Below are positions 22,816-32,128 of a DNA stretch of 59,214 nt, in pieces. Position 1 is the first letter of the stretch; the number at the start of each line of letters is the position of its first letter. The notes below the pieces were generated by a model. It did not search any database. It had not been told where the DNA came from and worked only from the letters and a program-made list of their open reading frames with translations. Source of the stretch: Synergistaceae bacterium DZ-S4 (GTDB lineage Bacteria > Synergistota > Synergistia > Synergistales > Synergistaceae); the NCBI GenBank assembly GCA_025943965.1, contig JAPCWD010000013.1, positions 1 through 59,214 on the forward strand, given 5' to 3'. The position numbers and the translations under genes are program-made.

Positions 22816-24507
22816 TTAGAAACTCTTTTTGGTGGCCTCTGAATTCGTCTCAGATTCTACACCAATTTTATATTCCGGATAAGCGTTGATGTAGAAGAAT
22901 ATCCCCGCCGTCAGTTCGTCTCCCGCCTTGTTGTCCCTTATCCATAGGTGCCACGTGGTGCAGTGCTTGTTGTAGTTTAAGGAGTAACGCATGGAGGCTA
23001 TCTCCCGCGAAATATTGTCATAGGCAGCAGTTACAGAGAAGGTCCACTTTTCCCAGGAAGCCCCGAACGGAAGGGGGAAGGAGACGGTCTGGTAAAAGTT
23101 CTCGTTGTCTGCATACCTGTCCCACGCAAGGGGTGATGATCCGTCGGCCCACCTCCTGAAGTACATTGAACTGAAGCTGAAATCGCCGATTTTCCACCTG
23201 ACGCCCAGCCAGCGGTCGATGATATCCTGGGTCTGGTCTCCTCCCTCGTACGTGTGGTAGACATATCTGGCTCCGTAGAAGGGCTTGAAGAAGAAGTCCC
23301 CCACATCGGGAGAGCCTGTCATCTCAGTCCCGAAAAGTATCCTCTCCCTCCACGGCTGTACGGTAGCAAGGTTGTCCTGATAACGCCCGTAGATCCCGAA
23401 GAACCTTATCCTCCCCCAATCTGAAGCATCACCGTACCAGGGAGAATATATGCCGAATTCAGGGTCGGTCCATACGTTAAAGCGCTGTTCCTGCCCAGGC
23501 CTCATTTCAGTCTCTATCAGTTCCCTCTGGGCCTGGTAGAGTACGGCCCTCCATCCGTTCGGCGCGTTGTACTCAAGCCCCCACTTAGGACGCCACATGA
23601 TCTCTTTAGAATCAGAGTCATATAGGCGGTTCGACTCCATAAAGACCGAAAGGTCCTGAAGGATCTCCCTCCTGAAATGTAGCCTGGCCTCCCACATGTT
23701 GTCCGACCAGTATATCGCATTGACGTTCAGTTCTCCGACTGTCCCGAGATCCACATATCCTTTAAGCCCTCCGCCCATGCCTTTGTTGGAATCATAAGCA
23801 AAATAGGGAAGGAGGCTCTGCTCCCTCGGCCCAAGCCTTGCGACGTAGTCAAAGGGATATGTGAAGATACATTTCTCGCCTATGTACACCCTTGGGCGTC
23901 TTATTATCATTTTTTTGTTTGGTATTATGACGACTTTTTTAGATTTGAGCCTGTAGTGGGGCTTCTCAAAGTCACATGTGGTCGTTGTGACGTTCAGCCA
24001 TTCGGTGATCTGCTCGTCTTCCGCGTCAGTCTTCTTCTTTTTGGGCCGTGACTTCAGGACTCCGAACTTTACCGCATCCTCCATGGGCATGACACGTACA
24101 TCGTTTCCCTGCATGAAGAGGGCTTCCATCTTGCCCGAGGCATCGGTCAGGACTCCCCTTCTCGTCTCAAGGCTGTAAGTCAGATGTTCACCTGTAAGCC
24201 TGTCCGGCCCCGAGAAAAGGTCGACCTTTCCCCTCTCGTCGGAAGAAGCCTCTACTAGCTGGCTGTTGCTGTTGTATTCGACATGCGGAGCAAAGAGCCT
24301 CATCGTCTTGCTGCGCACCTTGACATTCCCGTCTGCCGTGGCTATCCCCGTGTTCTCCTGGTAGACCACGCTGTCTGCGTCAATATGCACCTCGTCGCGG
24401 TCATCTTCGGCATAAAGGGGCGTAAGAAAAAATGTACATGCAAGGATGAGTGCAAGCGAAATGACCCGTAATGGTCCGTACCTGTACGTTTTTTTTATTC
24501 TTTCCAC
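22816..24507 (-). CDS. lptD: LPS-assembly outer-membrane protein LptD
   Basis: LptD forms the outer-membrane barrel that inserts lipopolysaccharide into the outer leaflet. The 563-aa protein has a signal peptide (cleavage after LYA, about residue 33). An OstA-type jellyroll domain follows (IDADSVVYQENTGIATADGNV), and then a long beta-barrel region rich in aromatic alternating strands. It is shorter than the roughly 780-aa proteobacterial form. The start is GTG with GGAGGAG seven bases upstream, overlapping lptC by 13 nt. Its LptE partner is not seen here. Confidence 0.85.
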   Translation of the reverse strand: MERIKKTYRYGPLRVISLALILACTFFLTPLYAEDDRDEVHIDADSVVYQENTGIATADGNVKVRSKTMRLFAPHVEYNSNSQLVEASSDERGKVDLFSGPDRLTGEHLTYSLETRRGVLTDASGKMEALFMQGNDVRVMPMEDAVKFGVLKSRPKKKKTDAEDEQITEWLNVTTTTCDFEKPHYRLKSKKVVIIPNKKMIIRRPRVYIGEKCIFTYPFDYVARLGPREQSLLPYFAYDSNKGMGGGLKGYVDLGTVGELNVNAIYWSDNMWEARLHFRREILQDLSVFMESNRLYDSDSKEIMWRPKWGLEYNAPNGWRAVLYQAQRELIETEMRPGQEQRFNVWTDPEFGIYSPWYGDASDWGRIRFFGIYGRYQDNLATVQPWRERILFGTEMTGSPDVGDFFFKPFYGARYVYHTYEGGDQTQDIIDRWLGVRWKIGDFSFSSMYFRRWADGSSPLAWDRYADNENFYQTVSFPLPFGASWEKWTFSVTAAYDNISREIASMRYSLNYNKHCTTWHLWIRDNKAGDELTAGIFFYINAYPEYKIGVESETNSEATKKSF

Positions 24508-25040
24508 GTTACGACTCCTCCGCCTGTTACTGTGCATTCTCCGCTTCTGGCATCATAGGTGCCCTCTTTGCCTTCGACCGTGATCTTGCCGTCAGTAAGC
24601 ATCACGCCTTTGAAAAAACTCCAGAGTTCCTTTGCAGCTTTGAATTCGACCCTGCCCGCCCTGAGGTCGTATACCTTGTCTTTCTCTGTCATCTCGGCAT
24701 CCGCGCTCGTCATTTCAATATCGTTGTTGGCTCTTGTGAATACGCCCTTATCGGCGCTGATCCTTGTGACCTTGTCGCCGCTTTCGGTAATCGTAATGTC
24801 AAGAGACTCTCCGTAAAAGAGCCCGTCCCTGTGCTCCACCCTCGGAGATATGAGTTTCCACTGCGCTCCGTTTATCTCCCTCTCTATCTCGATATTTTCC
24901 ACTATTATGTCGGGCAGGGGGATGTCTGCGGCCCTATTTGACAGATTTAGGTCCCTCCATAAAAAGGCTGACACTACAGCGATACAAAACAACGCTGCTA
25001 TCGTGTATGCCTTTTTGCGGAAAATGTTTTTCACTGACAA
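24495..25040 (-). CDS. lptC: LPS export ABC transporter periplasmic protein LptC
   Basis: LptC passes LPS from the inner-membrane LptBFG transporter to LptA. The 181-aa protein has one N-terminal membrane segment (about 11-28) and then an OstA-like beta-jellyroll, with repeats of the form D-I/L-x-G-x-x-A-x-M-x-x-K-x-x-Y-D-L. It overlaps lptD by 13 nt. Assignment rests on domain form and place next to lptD; the sequence family is divergent. Confidence 0.85.
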   Translation of the reverse strand: MSVKNIFRKKAYTIAALFCIAVVSAFLWRDLNLSNRAADIPLPDIIVENIEIEREINGAQWKLISPRVEHRDGLFYGESLDITITESGDKVTRISADKGVFTRANNDIEMTSADAEMTEKDKVYDLRAGRVEFKAAKELWSFFKGVMLTDGKITVEGKEGTYDARSGECTVTGGGVVTWKE

Positions 25041-25064
25041 ATCAATGTCATTCCGATCAATATA

Positions 25065-26078
25065 TTACGGATTGATCTGTGACCCGGCACCCTGCGGAGA
25101 AGTGACATCACCCGAGACGGCCATTGACGATATCTGGCTTGGGATCTTGTATCCGGGGACCGTAGTTGCTGCAGTGGTCTCAACATAGAAGAGCGTGCCC
25201 TCTTTCAGCTGGTTGTCAGAGCCCCGGACGAGGAAGCCGCCGGCCAGTCCGAGAGGGCCAAGAAGTACCGCGCCCGCGAAACTCGCGCCTACCGCTCCCA
25301 CAGTCGCTGCATCGGCTTCCATGGCTTTTTTCGCGGCCTCTCCCATTGCAACTGTAACTGAGTTGGGACCGATCACTTCAAGCGCATCGAAGGCCATTTC
25401 GATCTCAGAGGGCCTTCCGAAGCTGCGCGGAGGCTTGACCTTGGTAATGTGGGCAAAAACTCTGCTTCCTCTGGGAGCCACAAGGTTCTGGTTTACGACG
25501 ATCTCTTCGATGAGCTTCAGAACGACCTTGTCATCGACCTTTACATTTTTCACGGTAAGCGTCTGAGAAAGTGATGTCTTTACGACAGTCGAGGCAGGTA
25601 TCTCGACCGGTGTGGACAGGACACCTTCAGGGAGAAGTTTTGTTATAAGCCTCTCTGTTCTCGCGGCGTACGGGCCGCCCTGTACCGTTCCTTCGACGAC
25701 AGCTTCAATGGTGTCGATCCTGCGCGCAAGGGCCCATCCGGGATGTATTTCCTGAGCTACCGCCCACTCCGCGACGGAAAGCTTGAAAAGGAGCGAAGGC
25801 TGAGTGGTGGTCCCCTTCTCAAGGAAATCAAGCATCGCGGTCTGCCTTTCAGTAAGGCTGCCCGGAAGTTCCCTCCCGAAAACATCCTTTTCCGCTGCGC
25901 TTAGCCTTGAAAGAAGACCGCCGCCCTGCGGTGAACCATAGACTATCGTCTCTATCCTCTCGAGTGTCTGAAAGGCAGGACCTCCGTCAGCGGCCGCATC
26001 TGAGGCAAAGGAGAGCGAAGCCGATGAGAACACTGCGATGACAACTGCCGCCAGTATCAGATAACTTTTCAATTTCAT
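25065..26078 (-). CDS. Secreted protein of unknown function in the lpt gene run
   Basis: A 337-aa protein with a clear signal peptide (about 1-26, ending SFAS). Two related blocks follow: LERIETIVYGSPQGGGLLSR (from 39) and RRIDTIEAVVEGTVQGG (from 119), each followed by a basic/acidic helix. Residues 195-245 have a beta-rich APRGSRVFAHITKV form reminiscent of bacterial barrel-lining or stalk domains. A Gly/Ala-rich hydrophobic stretch (260-285) then precedes EGTLFYVETTAAT. It lies 15 nt after pyrG and 24 nt before lptC. I do not recognise the family; an envelope role is inferred from context. Confidence 0.8.
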   Translation of the reverse strand: MKLKSYLILAAVVIAVFSSASLSFASDAAADGGPAFQTLERIETIVYGSPQGGGLLSRLSAAEKDVFGRELPGSLTERQTAMLDFLEKGTTTQPSLLFKLSVAEWAVAQEIHPGWALARRIDTIEAVVEGTVQGGPYAARTERLITKLLPEGVLSTPVEIPASTVVKTSLSQTLTVKNVKVDDKVVLKLIEEIVVNQNLVAPRGSRVFAHITKVKPPRSFGRPSEIEMAFDALEVIGPNSVTVAMGEAAKKAMEADAATVGAVGASFAGAVLLGPLGLAGGFLVRGSDNQLKEGTLFYVETTAATTVPGYKIPSQISSMAVSGDVTSPQGAGSQINP

Positions 26079-26093
26079 ATCAGTTTCCTCCTT

Positions 26094-27701
26094 TCAATTT
26101 TTCACTTTAGAATTTTTAATTGCCGCGGCAATAAAGTTTAAGAAGAGAGGATGGGGGCGCACCGGCCGTGAGAGGAACTCCGGATGGAACTGCACTCCCA
26201 GCATCCATGGATGTCCGGTATTTTCCATTATCTCTACCTGTCCGCCTGTGGGACAGACACCTGCAACTACCATACCGGCCTTTTCAAAGAGCTCCATATA
26301 CTGATTGTTGAATTCAAACCGGTGCCTGTGCCTTTCACTGATCGTGTCCGCTCCGTAAATGAAATGGGCCATAGTACCTTTCCTGAGTTCGCACGGATAG
26401 GCTCCGAGCCTTGAGGTCCCCCCTATGTCAGAGATGTTTTTCTGTCCCTCCATGTAGTGGATGACGGGGTGGGGGGTCATTTCGTCCATCTCAAGGCTGT
26501 TTGCTCTGTTGAGTCCCAGGACGTTTCTTGCAAATTCGATCACCGCCACCTGCATACCCAGACAAAGGCCGAAGTAGGGGACTTTGTTCTCCCTGGCATA
26601 TTTTGCCGCACCGATCTTTCCCTCTACTCCCCTCTGGCCGAATCCACCCGGGACCAGGATCGCGTCTGCCTTTGAAAGTATCTCTTCCGGAGGACCGTTT
26701 TCGAGGTCCTCCGCTTCGACAGGCATTACGCAGACCTTTACTCCGTTGGCTATCCCCGCATGAGCGATCGCTTCGTTCACGCTCAGATAGGCATCCTTTA
26801 TCTCCGTGTATTTGCCGACAAGGGCGACCGTAACTTCTCCCTTCAGATGGTCATATTTCTCAAGGAAGGTGTTCCAGTCTTCCATATCAGGCTGAACAGA
26901 GGTATCGAGCCCCAGTTTTCTGAGGGCCATCGTGTCAAAATCCTGTTTATGGAGGATGGCCGGTATACGGTAAATGGAGTCGGCGTCAATGGCCTCAAAG
27001 ACACAGTCGGGCATGACACTGCAGAAAAGGCCGATCTTGTCTCTGAGGTCCCTGCCGACAGGGTACTGCGAACGGCAGACGATGAGGTCAGGCTGGATGC
27101 CTATTCGCCTCAGTTCGTTGACGCTGTGCTGGGTGGGTTTAGTCTTGAGCTCTCCGGATGCTGCTATGTAAGGCACAAGCGTGACATGACAGTAAAGGAT
27201 ATTCTCCCTTCCTATCCTTCCCGCGAGCTGCCTGATAGCTTCAAGGTACGGAAGGCCTTCTATGTCTCCCACTGTGCCGCCAATTTCGGCTATGACGACA
27301 TCCTTGTCCTCGGCAACTTTCAATATCCTGTCCTGGATCTCATTGGTGATATGAGGTATGACCTGTACCGTCGCGCCGTTGTATCCTCCGCTTCTTTCCC
27401 TCTGGATCACCGCGGAATATACCTTTCCGGTCGTACAGCTGTTTTCGCCTGTAATGGCCTCGTCGATGAAACGTTCATAATGTCCGAGGTCGAGGTCGGT
27501 CTCAGCTCCGTCCCACGTTACGAAGACCTCCCCGTGCTGGAACGGGCTCATCGCTCCCGCATCTACATTGATATAGGGGTCCATCTTTAAGATGCTTACC
27601 CTGTAACCTCTTCTTTTAAGCAAAACGCCAAGAGATGCGGCAGTTATTCCTTTACCCAAAGAAGAAACGACGCCGCCTGTAACAAAAATAAACTTTGTCA
27701 T
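26094..27701 (-). CDS. pyrG: CTP synthase
   Basis: PyrG aminates UTP to CTP with glutamine and ATP. The 535-aa protein has an N-terminal synthetase domain ([18 protein letters not shown]). The C-terminal class I glutaminase has its nucleophile in FGLCLGMQ and ends with a typical VQFHPE histidine-glutamate motif. It lies 38 nt after the LysM-M23 gene in the same direction, so it is probably in the same long unit. Confidence 0.97.
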   Translation of the reverse strand: MTKFIFVTGGVVSSLGKGITAASLGVLLKRRGYRVSILKMDPYINVDAGAMSPFQHGEVFVTWDGAETDLDLGHYERFIDEAITGENSCTTGKVYSAVIQRERSGGYNGATVQVIPHITNEIQDRILKVAEDKDVVIAEIGGTVGDIEGLPYLEAIRQLAGRIGRENILYCHVTLVPYIAASGELKTKPTQHSVNELRRIGIQPDLIVCRSQYPVGRDLRDKIGLFCSVMPDCVFEAIDADSIYRIPAILHKQDFDTMALRKLGLDTSVQPDMEDWNTFLEKYDHLKGEVTVALVGKYTEIKDAYLSVNEAIAHAGIANGVKVCVMPVEAEDLENGPPEEILSKADAILVPGGFGQRGVEGKIGAAKYARENKVPYFGLCLGMQVAVIEFARNVLGLNRANSLEMDEMTPHPVIHYMEGQKNISDIGGTSRLGAYPCELRKGTMAHFIYGADTISERHRHRFEFNNQYMELFEKAGMVVAGVCPTGGQVEIMENTGHPWMLGVQFHPEFLSRPVRPHPLFLNFIAAAIKNSKVKN

Positions 27702-27739
27702 CTATAACGCCCCTTTAATGTTTCGGTCTCGCAGTGAAA

Positions 27740-29125
27740 TTACCTTAAGTATCTCAGTGGGTTCATTGGAGTTCCGTTCCTTCGCACCTCAAAATGGAGG
27801 TGGTTCCCGGTAGACCTTCCCGTACTCCCGACCCTTGCAATAAGCTGCCCTGCCTTTACAGATGCTCCGTTCCTGACAAGAAGGCTGCTGCAGTGTCCGT
27901 ACAGGGTGGAAAGTCCTCCGGGGTGAGAGATCACTATCGTCTTTCCATATCCTCCCATCCAGCCGGAGTACACTACTCTTCCTTCACCAGCCGCAACTAT
28001 GCCGCTGCCCCTTGGCGCTCTTATATCAAGTCCTGAGTGGAAGACCCTCCTGCGCCCGAACGGACTTCTGCGCCATCCGAATACACTGGATATCTTACCC
28101 ATAACAGGCCATCTGAACATCCTGGAAGATGATGCGGAAACTTTGGCGTATGAAGTCCTTGAGGCTCTTCCCGGGGCAGATGCCGTTACAGCCGCGACCT
28201 TTGCTCCGGGCAGGAATATTTCAGTGCCCGCCCTCAGATCCGCATCTTCCTTTAGGAGGTTTGCGGCAAAAACTGCCTGTTTGTAGGAACCGTGTTTATC
28301 GGCAAGTTTTGCGACAGTGTCGTTTTTGTTCACTTTAACGAATATACCGTCCTGGTTTGGTATCCTCAGCACTGTACCGAGCTTGAGGTAGTTTATGTTT
28401 GATATCTTGTTGGAGCCTATGATAGTGTCGAGGTCAAGGTCAAATTTATTGGCTATTGACCAGAGGGAGTCTCCCGGCTGCACTGCATATTGGGTGAGCG
28501 AAAGCGGTTTGCCCTGTTTCTCGAGGTCCGCCTCATATTTTTTTAGTTTGTTCACATAAGCGAGCGTCGCTTTCACAGCATCCCGGCTGTCTGGTACGTA
28601 AAGGATATCTGTGTAACTGGGCTTCTCGTTAAGCTTCAGTCCGTTGGCATGCCTGATGTCCTCAGCGCTGACCCCGTATTCTTTCGCTACGGAGTCGACA
28701 GTGTCTCCCTGGTCAAGGATCACTTCCTGCCAGCATATATCACCGATAAGTGCTTCCTTGTCCTCGCTGAGGATAAGGCCGTCTCCTCTGGAGAGCACTC
28801 CGTAAAGTTTAAGTTCTTCTGTTGTAAGGCTGGGAACGCTTGGGAGGGGGCCGATGCCTATGGGGATAACTTCTGTTTCCGGTCCGGACGGTTCTGCAGG
28901 AGAGCTGACCGCTGAGAGATCGGAGACATCTACCATCAAAAAACCTCTGTTGTCGACAGTTTTTTCAGATATTTCGGGAAGGTCCATGCCTATCCAGTAC
29001 ATGCCCGCTCTCTCTGCTGCCATTGCGGACAGTACGACAGAAGCCGACAGAGCCGCAATGATAAACAGACCAAAGTATAAGGTTTTTTTCTTTTTTGCAC
29101 CGTCCAGGTCAAACTTTGACATCAT
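27740..29125 (-). CDS. LysM-M23 peptidoglycan endopeptidase
   Basis: A 461-aa envelope protein. An N-terminal membrane anchor or signal (about 16-36) and a linker are followed by three LysM modules (near 130-180, 208-254 and 256-303). A C-terminal M23 metallopeptidase domain carries zinc ligands HxxxD (HSGLDIR) and HLH (HLHFEV). It probably cleaves peptidoglycan cross-links or, like NlpD/EnvC, activates amidases; the intact zinc motifs favour an active enzyme. The ATG at 29125 follows GGAGTGA; a GTG at 29140 overlaps that SD. It lies between rho and pyrG. Confidence 0.9.
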   Translation of the reverse strand: MMSKFDLDGAKKKKTLYFGLFIIAALSASVVLSAMAAERAGMYWIGMDLPEISEKTVDNRGFLMVDVSDLSAVSSPAEPSGPETEVIPIGIGPLPSVPSLTTEELKLYGVLSRGDGLILSEDKEALIGDICWQEVILDQGDTVDSVAKEYGVSAEDIRHANGLKLNEKPSYTDILYVPDSRDAVKATLAYVNKLKKYEADLEKQGKPLSLTQYAVQPGDSLWSIANKFDLDLDTIIGSNKISNINYLKLGTVLRIPNQDGIFVKVNKNDTVAKLADKHGSYKQAVFAANLLKEDADLRAGTEIFLPGAKVAAVTASAPGRASRTSYAKVSASSSRMFRWPVMGKISSVFGWRRSPFGRRRVFHSGLDIRAPRGSGIVAAGEGRVVYSGWMGGYGKTIVISHPGGLSTLYGHCSSLLVRNGASVKAGQLIARVGSTGRSTGNHLHFEVRRNGTPMNPLRYLR

Positions 29126-29177
29126 CCGGTCACTCCACACGTATCGATCATCGCAAGGCCGCAGATCTGGAGAAAGC

Positions 29178-30710
29178 TCAGCCTGCCTTTATTGTAGCAA
29201 GAAATTCACGATTATTCACCGTGTTGCGCAATTTATCCAGAATAAGATTCAAAACTTCAGCCTCATCCATGTTCGTGATCTTTCTTCTCAGTGCCCAGAT
29301 CTTCTGCAGATCCTCTTCGGAAACGAGAAGCTCCTCTTTCCTGGTCCCTGATTTGGTGATATCCAGGGCAGGGAAAATGCGCTGCTCAGATATCTTGCGC
29401 GATAGATGGACTTCCATGTTGCCTGTCCCCTTGAATTCTTCGTATATTACGTCATCCATCCTGCTGCCTGTCTCGACCAGCGATGTTCCTATTATAGTCA
29501 GGCTTCCGCCAAATTCAATATTCCTGGCCGCGCCGAAAAACTTTTTGGGGAAGTAGAGCGCGGCGGGGTCCATCCCTCCCGAGAGGGTCCTGCCGGAGGG
29601 AGGCACTATAAGGTTGGAGGCCCTTGCCAGCCTTGTGATCGAGTCGAGCAGGAGCACCACATCCTTGGACACCTCGACAAGCCTCTTTGCCTTCTCCAGC
29701 GCCAGCGCGGCGACCCGCATATGCTCCTCGGCGGGACGGTCAAAGGTCGATGCAATTATCTCCCCGTCAACGGAACGGGCCATGTCTGTAACTTCTTCAG
29801 GCCTTTCGTCTATAAGGAGTACCATAAGGATAACTTCAGGATGGTTGGTCGTGATCGCATTGGCAAGGTTTTTGAGCAGAGTCGTCTTTCCTGCTTTAGG
29901 CGGGGAGACTATCAGAGCTCTCTGGCCCTTGCCTATCGGGGCAAAAAGATCCACCATGCGGGTAGAAATTATTTTTCTGTCCGTCTCGAGATTCAATTTT
30001 TCATCGGGGAAAATTGGTGTGAGTGATTCAAACTGAGGTCTTTTTCTTGCTGCTTCGGGGTCTGTAAAATTTACATTCTCCACTCTGAGCAGAGCTTCAT
30101 AGTGCTCCTGTTCCTTGGGCGGGCGGATGATCCCCCACACCACATCCCCGTTCCTCAGCCCGAACCTGCGTATCTGAGAGGCTGACACATATATGTCATT
30201 GCTGCTGGGGAGCAGTCCCGAAGGCCTTAGGAAACCGTAGCCTTCCGGCAGGCACTCCAGGGTACCTCCGTTGAACCTGTACCCCATCGTCTCCGCCTGG
30301 GTCTTGAGTATATCGACGATAAGGTCGTCCTTGCGCCTTGCCGATATGGAAGTCACACCGATCTCTTTAGCAATTTTTCTCAGTTCAGCAAGGGTCTGCT
30401 GTGCCAGAAAGTTGAATCCGAGTTTGGGGTGCGTATGTTTGTGAAGCCTTCCGTTGCCGTTGCCGTTTTGTTCTTTTTCCGCCTCCTGGACAGGGACATT
30501 TTCAGCGGCGGTCTGAGCAGCCGGTGCGGGGGCCGTCGATGGGGCGGCGTAAACGGATGCCTCTTCTGTTGCGGGGACTTCTCTGACTGCTGTTGTTTCA
30601 GCTTCGGCCTGTTCAGCCTTTGCCTTGACTTTTTTGGCAGATGGATCGCTTACGGTCTTTGCAGCTTTTTTCTTTGGTTCCTCTGTGGTTTCACTCTTTT
30701 TTCTCGGCAA
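29178..30710 (-). CDS. rho: Transcription termination factor Rho
   Basis: Rho is a hexameric RNA helicase that ends transcription. The 510-aa protein carries an Ala/Glu/Lys-rich low-complexity N-terminal extension of about 95 residues before the Rho-N domain. The cold-shock-like RNA-binding domain (GFLRPSG), the P-loop VSPPKAGKTTLLKN and the LLLDSITRLARA Walker B region follow. Such extensions occur in many Rho proteins and may bind RNA. The start is TTG with GGGAGGT before it. It lies 24 nt behind the small membrane protein gene. Confidence 0.96.
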   Translation of the reverse strand: MPRKKSETTEEPKKKAAKTVSDPSAKKVKAKAEQAEAETTAVREVPATEEASVYAAPSTAPAPAAQTAAENVPVQEAEKEQNGNGNGRLHKHTHPKLGFNFLAQQTLAELRKIAKEIGVTSISARRKDDLIVDILKTQAETMGYRFNGGTLECLPEGYGFLRPSGLLPSSNDIYVSASQIRRFGLRNGDVVWGIIRPPKEQEHYEALLRVENVNFTDPEAARKRPQFESLTPIFPDEKLNLETDRKIISTRMVDLFAPIGKGQRALIVSPPKAGKTTLLKNLANAITTNHPEVILMVLLIDERPEEVTDMARSVDGEIIASTFDRPAEEHMRVAALALEKAKRLVEVSKDVVLLLDSITRLARASNLIVPPSGRTLSGGMDPAALYFPKKFFGAARNIEFGGSLTIIGTSLVETGSRMDDVIYEEFKGTGNMEVHLSRKISEQRIFPALDITKSGTRKEELLVSEEDLQKIWALRRKITNMDEAEVLNLILDKLRNTVNNREFLATIKAG

Positions 30711-30734
30711 CTTTTATGACCTCCCGGTCTGGTT

Positions 30735-31190
30735 TCATTTTCTTCTTACTATTTCGAACTTGATGTCCGACCATACTTTTGCAGGGGTCGAAACAGTTAC
30801 TCTGTATGATCCCACCGGGAGAGGGGTCCCCTCTTCCCTGAGGAGATAAAAGGTCCTCACTCCGTTTTTGCTCATAAGCTTGAGGGGTTCCGACAGGACC
30901 ATTTCATTCCCGTAATACCATGAAACCTCCAGATGGCTGCCTTCGCGCGCAGAGGAATACTTCAGCCATAAACAGATCTGACTTGGACCGTAGGGGATGC
31001 TGTTGCCGATCAACAGAGGCTCGCGGTTCTCTCCGAGTTCCTGACAGATCACTGCGTCTTCGACCTTGAAAAAACTCGAAAAAGGACCGGCTTTTAAGCT
31101 CCATGTCACCAGCAAGAGCAGGAGAATTACACTGAAACCGAGAAGGACAAGCGGCCTCTTTGCTGATCTTTCTGTATTGATTCTATCCAT
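30735..31190 (-). CDS. Single-pass membrane protein of unknown function
   Basis: A 151-aa protein with a basic N-terminus, one membrane segment (about 13-31) and an outside domain of about 115 residues predicted to be a beta-sandwich. The pattern W-Y-Y-G-N-E-x-V, then F-Y-L-L, then P-V-G-S-Y-R-V-T-V and a final F-E-I-V is faintly like DUF2914 domains. I do not recognise the family with certainty. The ATG at 31190 has a GGTGG SD; the longer frame is rejected for lack of one. It lies upstream of rho. Confidence 0.7.
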   Translation of the reverse strand: MDRINTERSAKRPLVLLGFSVILLLLLVTWSLKAGPFSSFFKVEDAVICQELGENREPLLIGNSIPYGPSQICLWLKYSSAREGSHLEVSWYYGNEMVLSEPLKLMSKNGVRTFYLLREEGTPLPVGSYRVTVSTPAKVWSDIKFEIVRRK

Positions 31191-31248
31191 GCAAGACCAC
31201 CAATCTCTAACCTGACATTCTACCATGAGAATCCAAAAATTCAAAAAA

Positions 31249-32124
31249 TCAGGAGCGGAATTTATTCCATATTTCGTATAATCCGGCAATGACTGCTTCG
31301 TTCGCCTCGATCCCAAAGCCGTCCACAGTAAGTTCCGGCCTCTTGCTTATGCCGTCAACGGCGTTTTTTCCGATAAGGGCTTCGAGCATGGAACGTTCAT
31401 CGCGCCTGCAGGGGCCGCACCAGTAGCCCCATATATGTGAAAGTGCAGTGCTGAGAGCATAACAGCCCCAGTTGCTTACGTCCGCCGGGATCGCGACATC
31501 TGTACGGATCACGGAAAGGCACTTTCTGAAATCCGGCCTTATGTCACATATATCGGACATGAAATTTCCCATCCCGACCTCATTTCCTCCGTCGCCTATG
31601 CCTACCGTGAAGATCCCTTTTCTTGAACACAATACGGAGAACCAGTCAAGGGAAGGGGTCCAGGCTGAGATGTCCTCGCTCCTCATGTTGTAAAATTTGC
31701 CGTCAGCCGCGCGTCCGAGACGCTCAGTGAATATGACCGCATCCGGAGCAAAAGAATCAAGCATGTCGAACCGGTCTGCCGCAAATACCTTCTCTTCAGG
31801 GAATCCGGCCGCGGAAGCGCATGCCTTCAATGCCTCAAGACAGAGGGCGTCTGTCCATATCTCTGTTTCGGCGCCATGTTTCCTTAAGGCCCTGGCCAGG
31901 ATCACGGCTCCCCCCGGACCGTCTGTCTCGGGAGCACCGGCTGAGGGGACAAAAAAACCTGAAACCACAGCTGCCCGCGACACATCGGCAAGGCCTTCCG
32001 CGGCCTTCTGCCAATATACCTTGCGGCACAAGGAGGATATTCCCCTTTTTCCCCTGTCCGCAGCTACCATTTTCACCAGTTCTTCGGCAAATTCCGAAGG
32101 CAGTCTGTATCCGTCCATCTTCAT
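31249..32124 (-). CDS. DUF4392 / D-glutamate cyclase-like protein
   Basis: A 291-aa protein resembling the DUF4392 (glutamate cyclase C-terminal) family, whose characterised members convert D-glutamate to 5-oxo-D-proline. Family-like features are PETDGPGGAVILARAL (about 65-80), VIFTERLGRAADGKFYNMR and GIGDGGNEVGMGNF. A D-amino-acid clearance role would suit a peptidoglycan-recycling anaerobe, but the substrate here is inferred. It starts 4 nt after the pfkA stop. Two ATGs two codons apart are possible starts. Confidence 0.75.
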   Translation of the reverse strand: MKMDGYRLPSEFAEELVKMVAADRGKRGISSLCRKVYWQKAAEGLADVSRAAVVSGFFVPSAGAPETDGPGGAVILARALRKHGAETEIWTDALCLEALKACASAAGFPEEKVFAADRFDMLDSFAPDAVIFTERLGRAADGKFYNMRSEDISAWTPSLDWFSVLCSRKGIFTVGIGDGGNEVGMGNFMSDICDIRPDFRKCLSVIRTDVAIPADVSNWGCYALSTALSHIWGYWCGPCRRDERSMLEALIGKNAVDGISKRPELTVDGFGIEANEAVIAGLYEIWNKFRS

Positions 32125-32128
32125 CTCA

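Noticed and set aside
26760..27590. 276-codon plus-strand ORF opposite pyrG
   Set aside because: It is a shadow of the CTP synthase gene; the minus strand encodes a complete conserved protein here.
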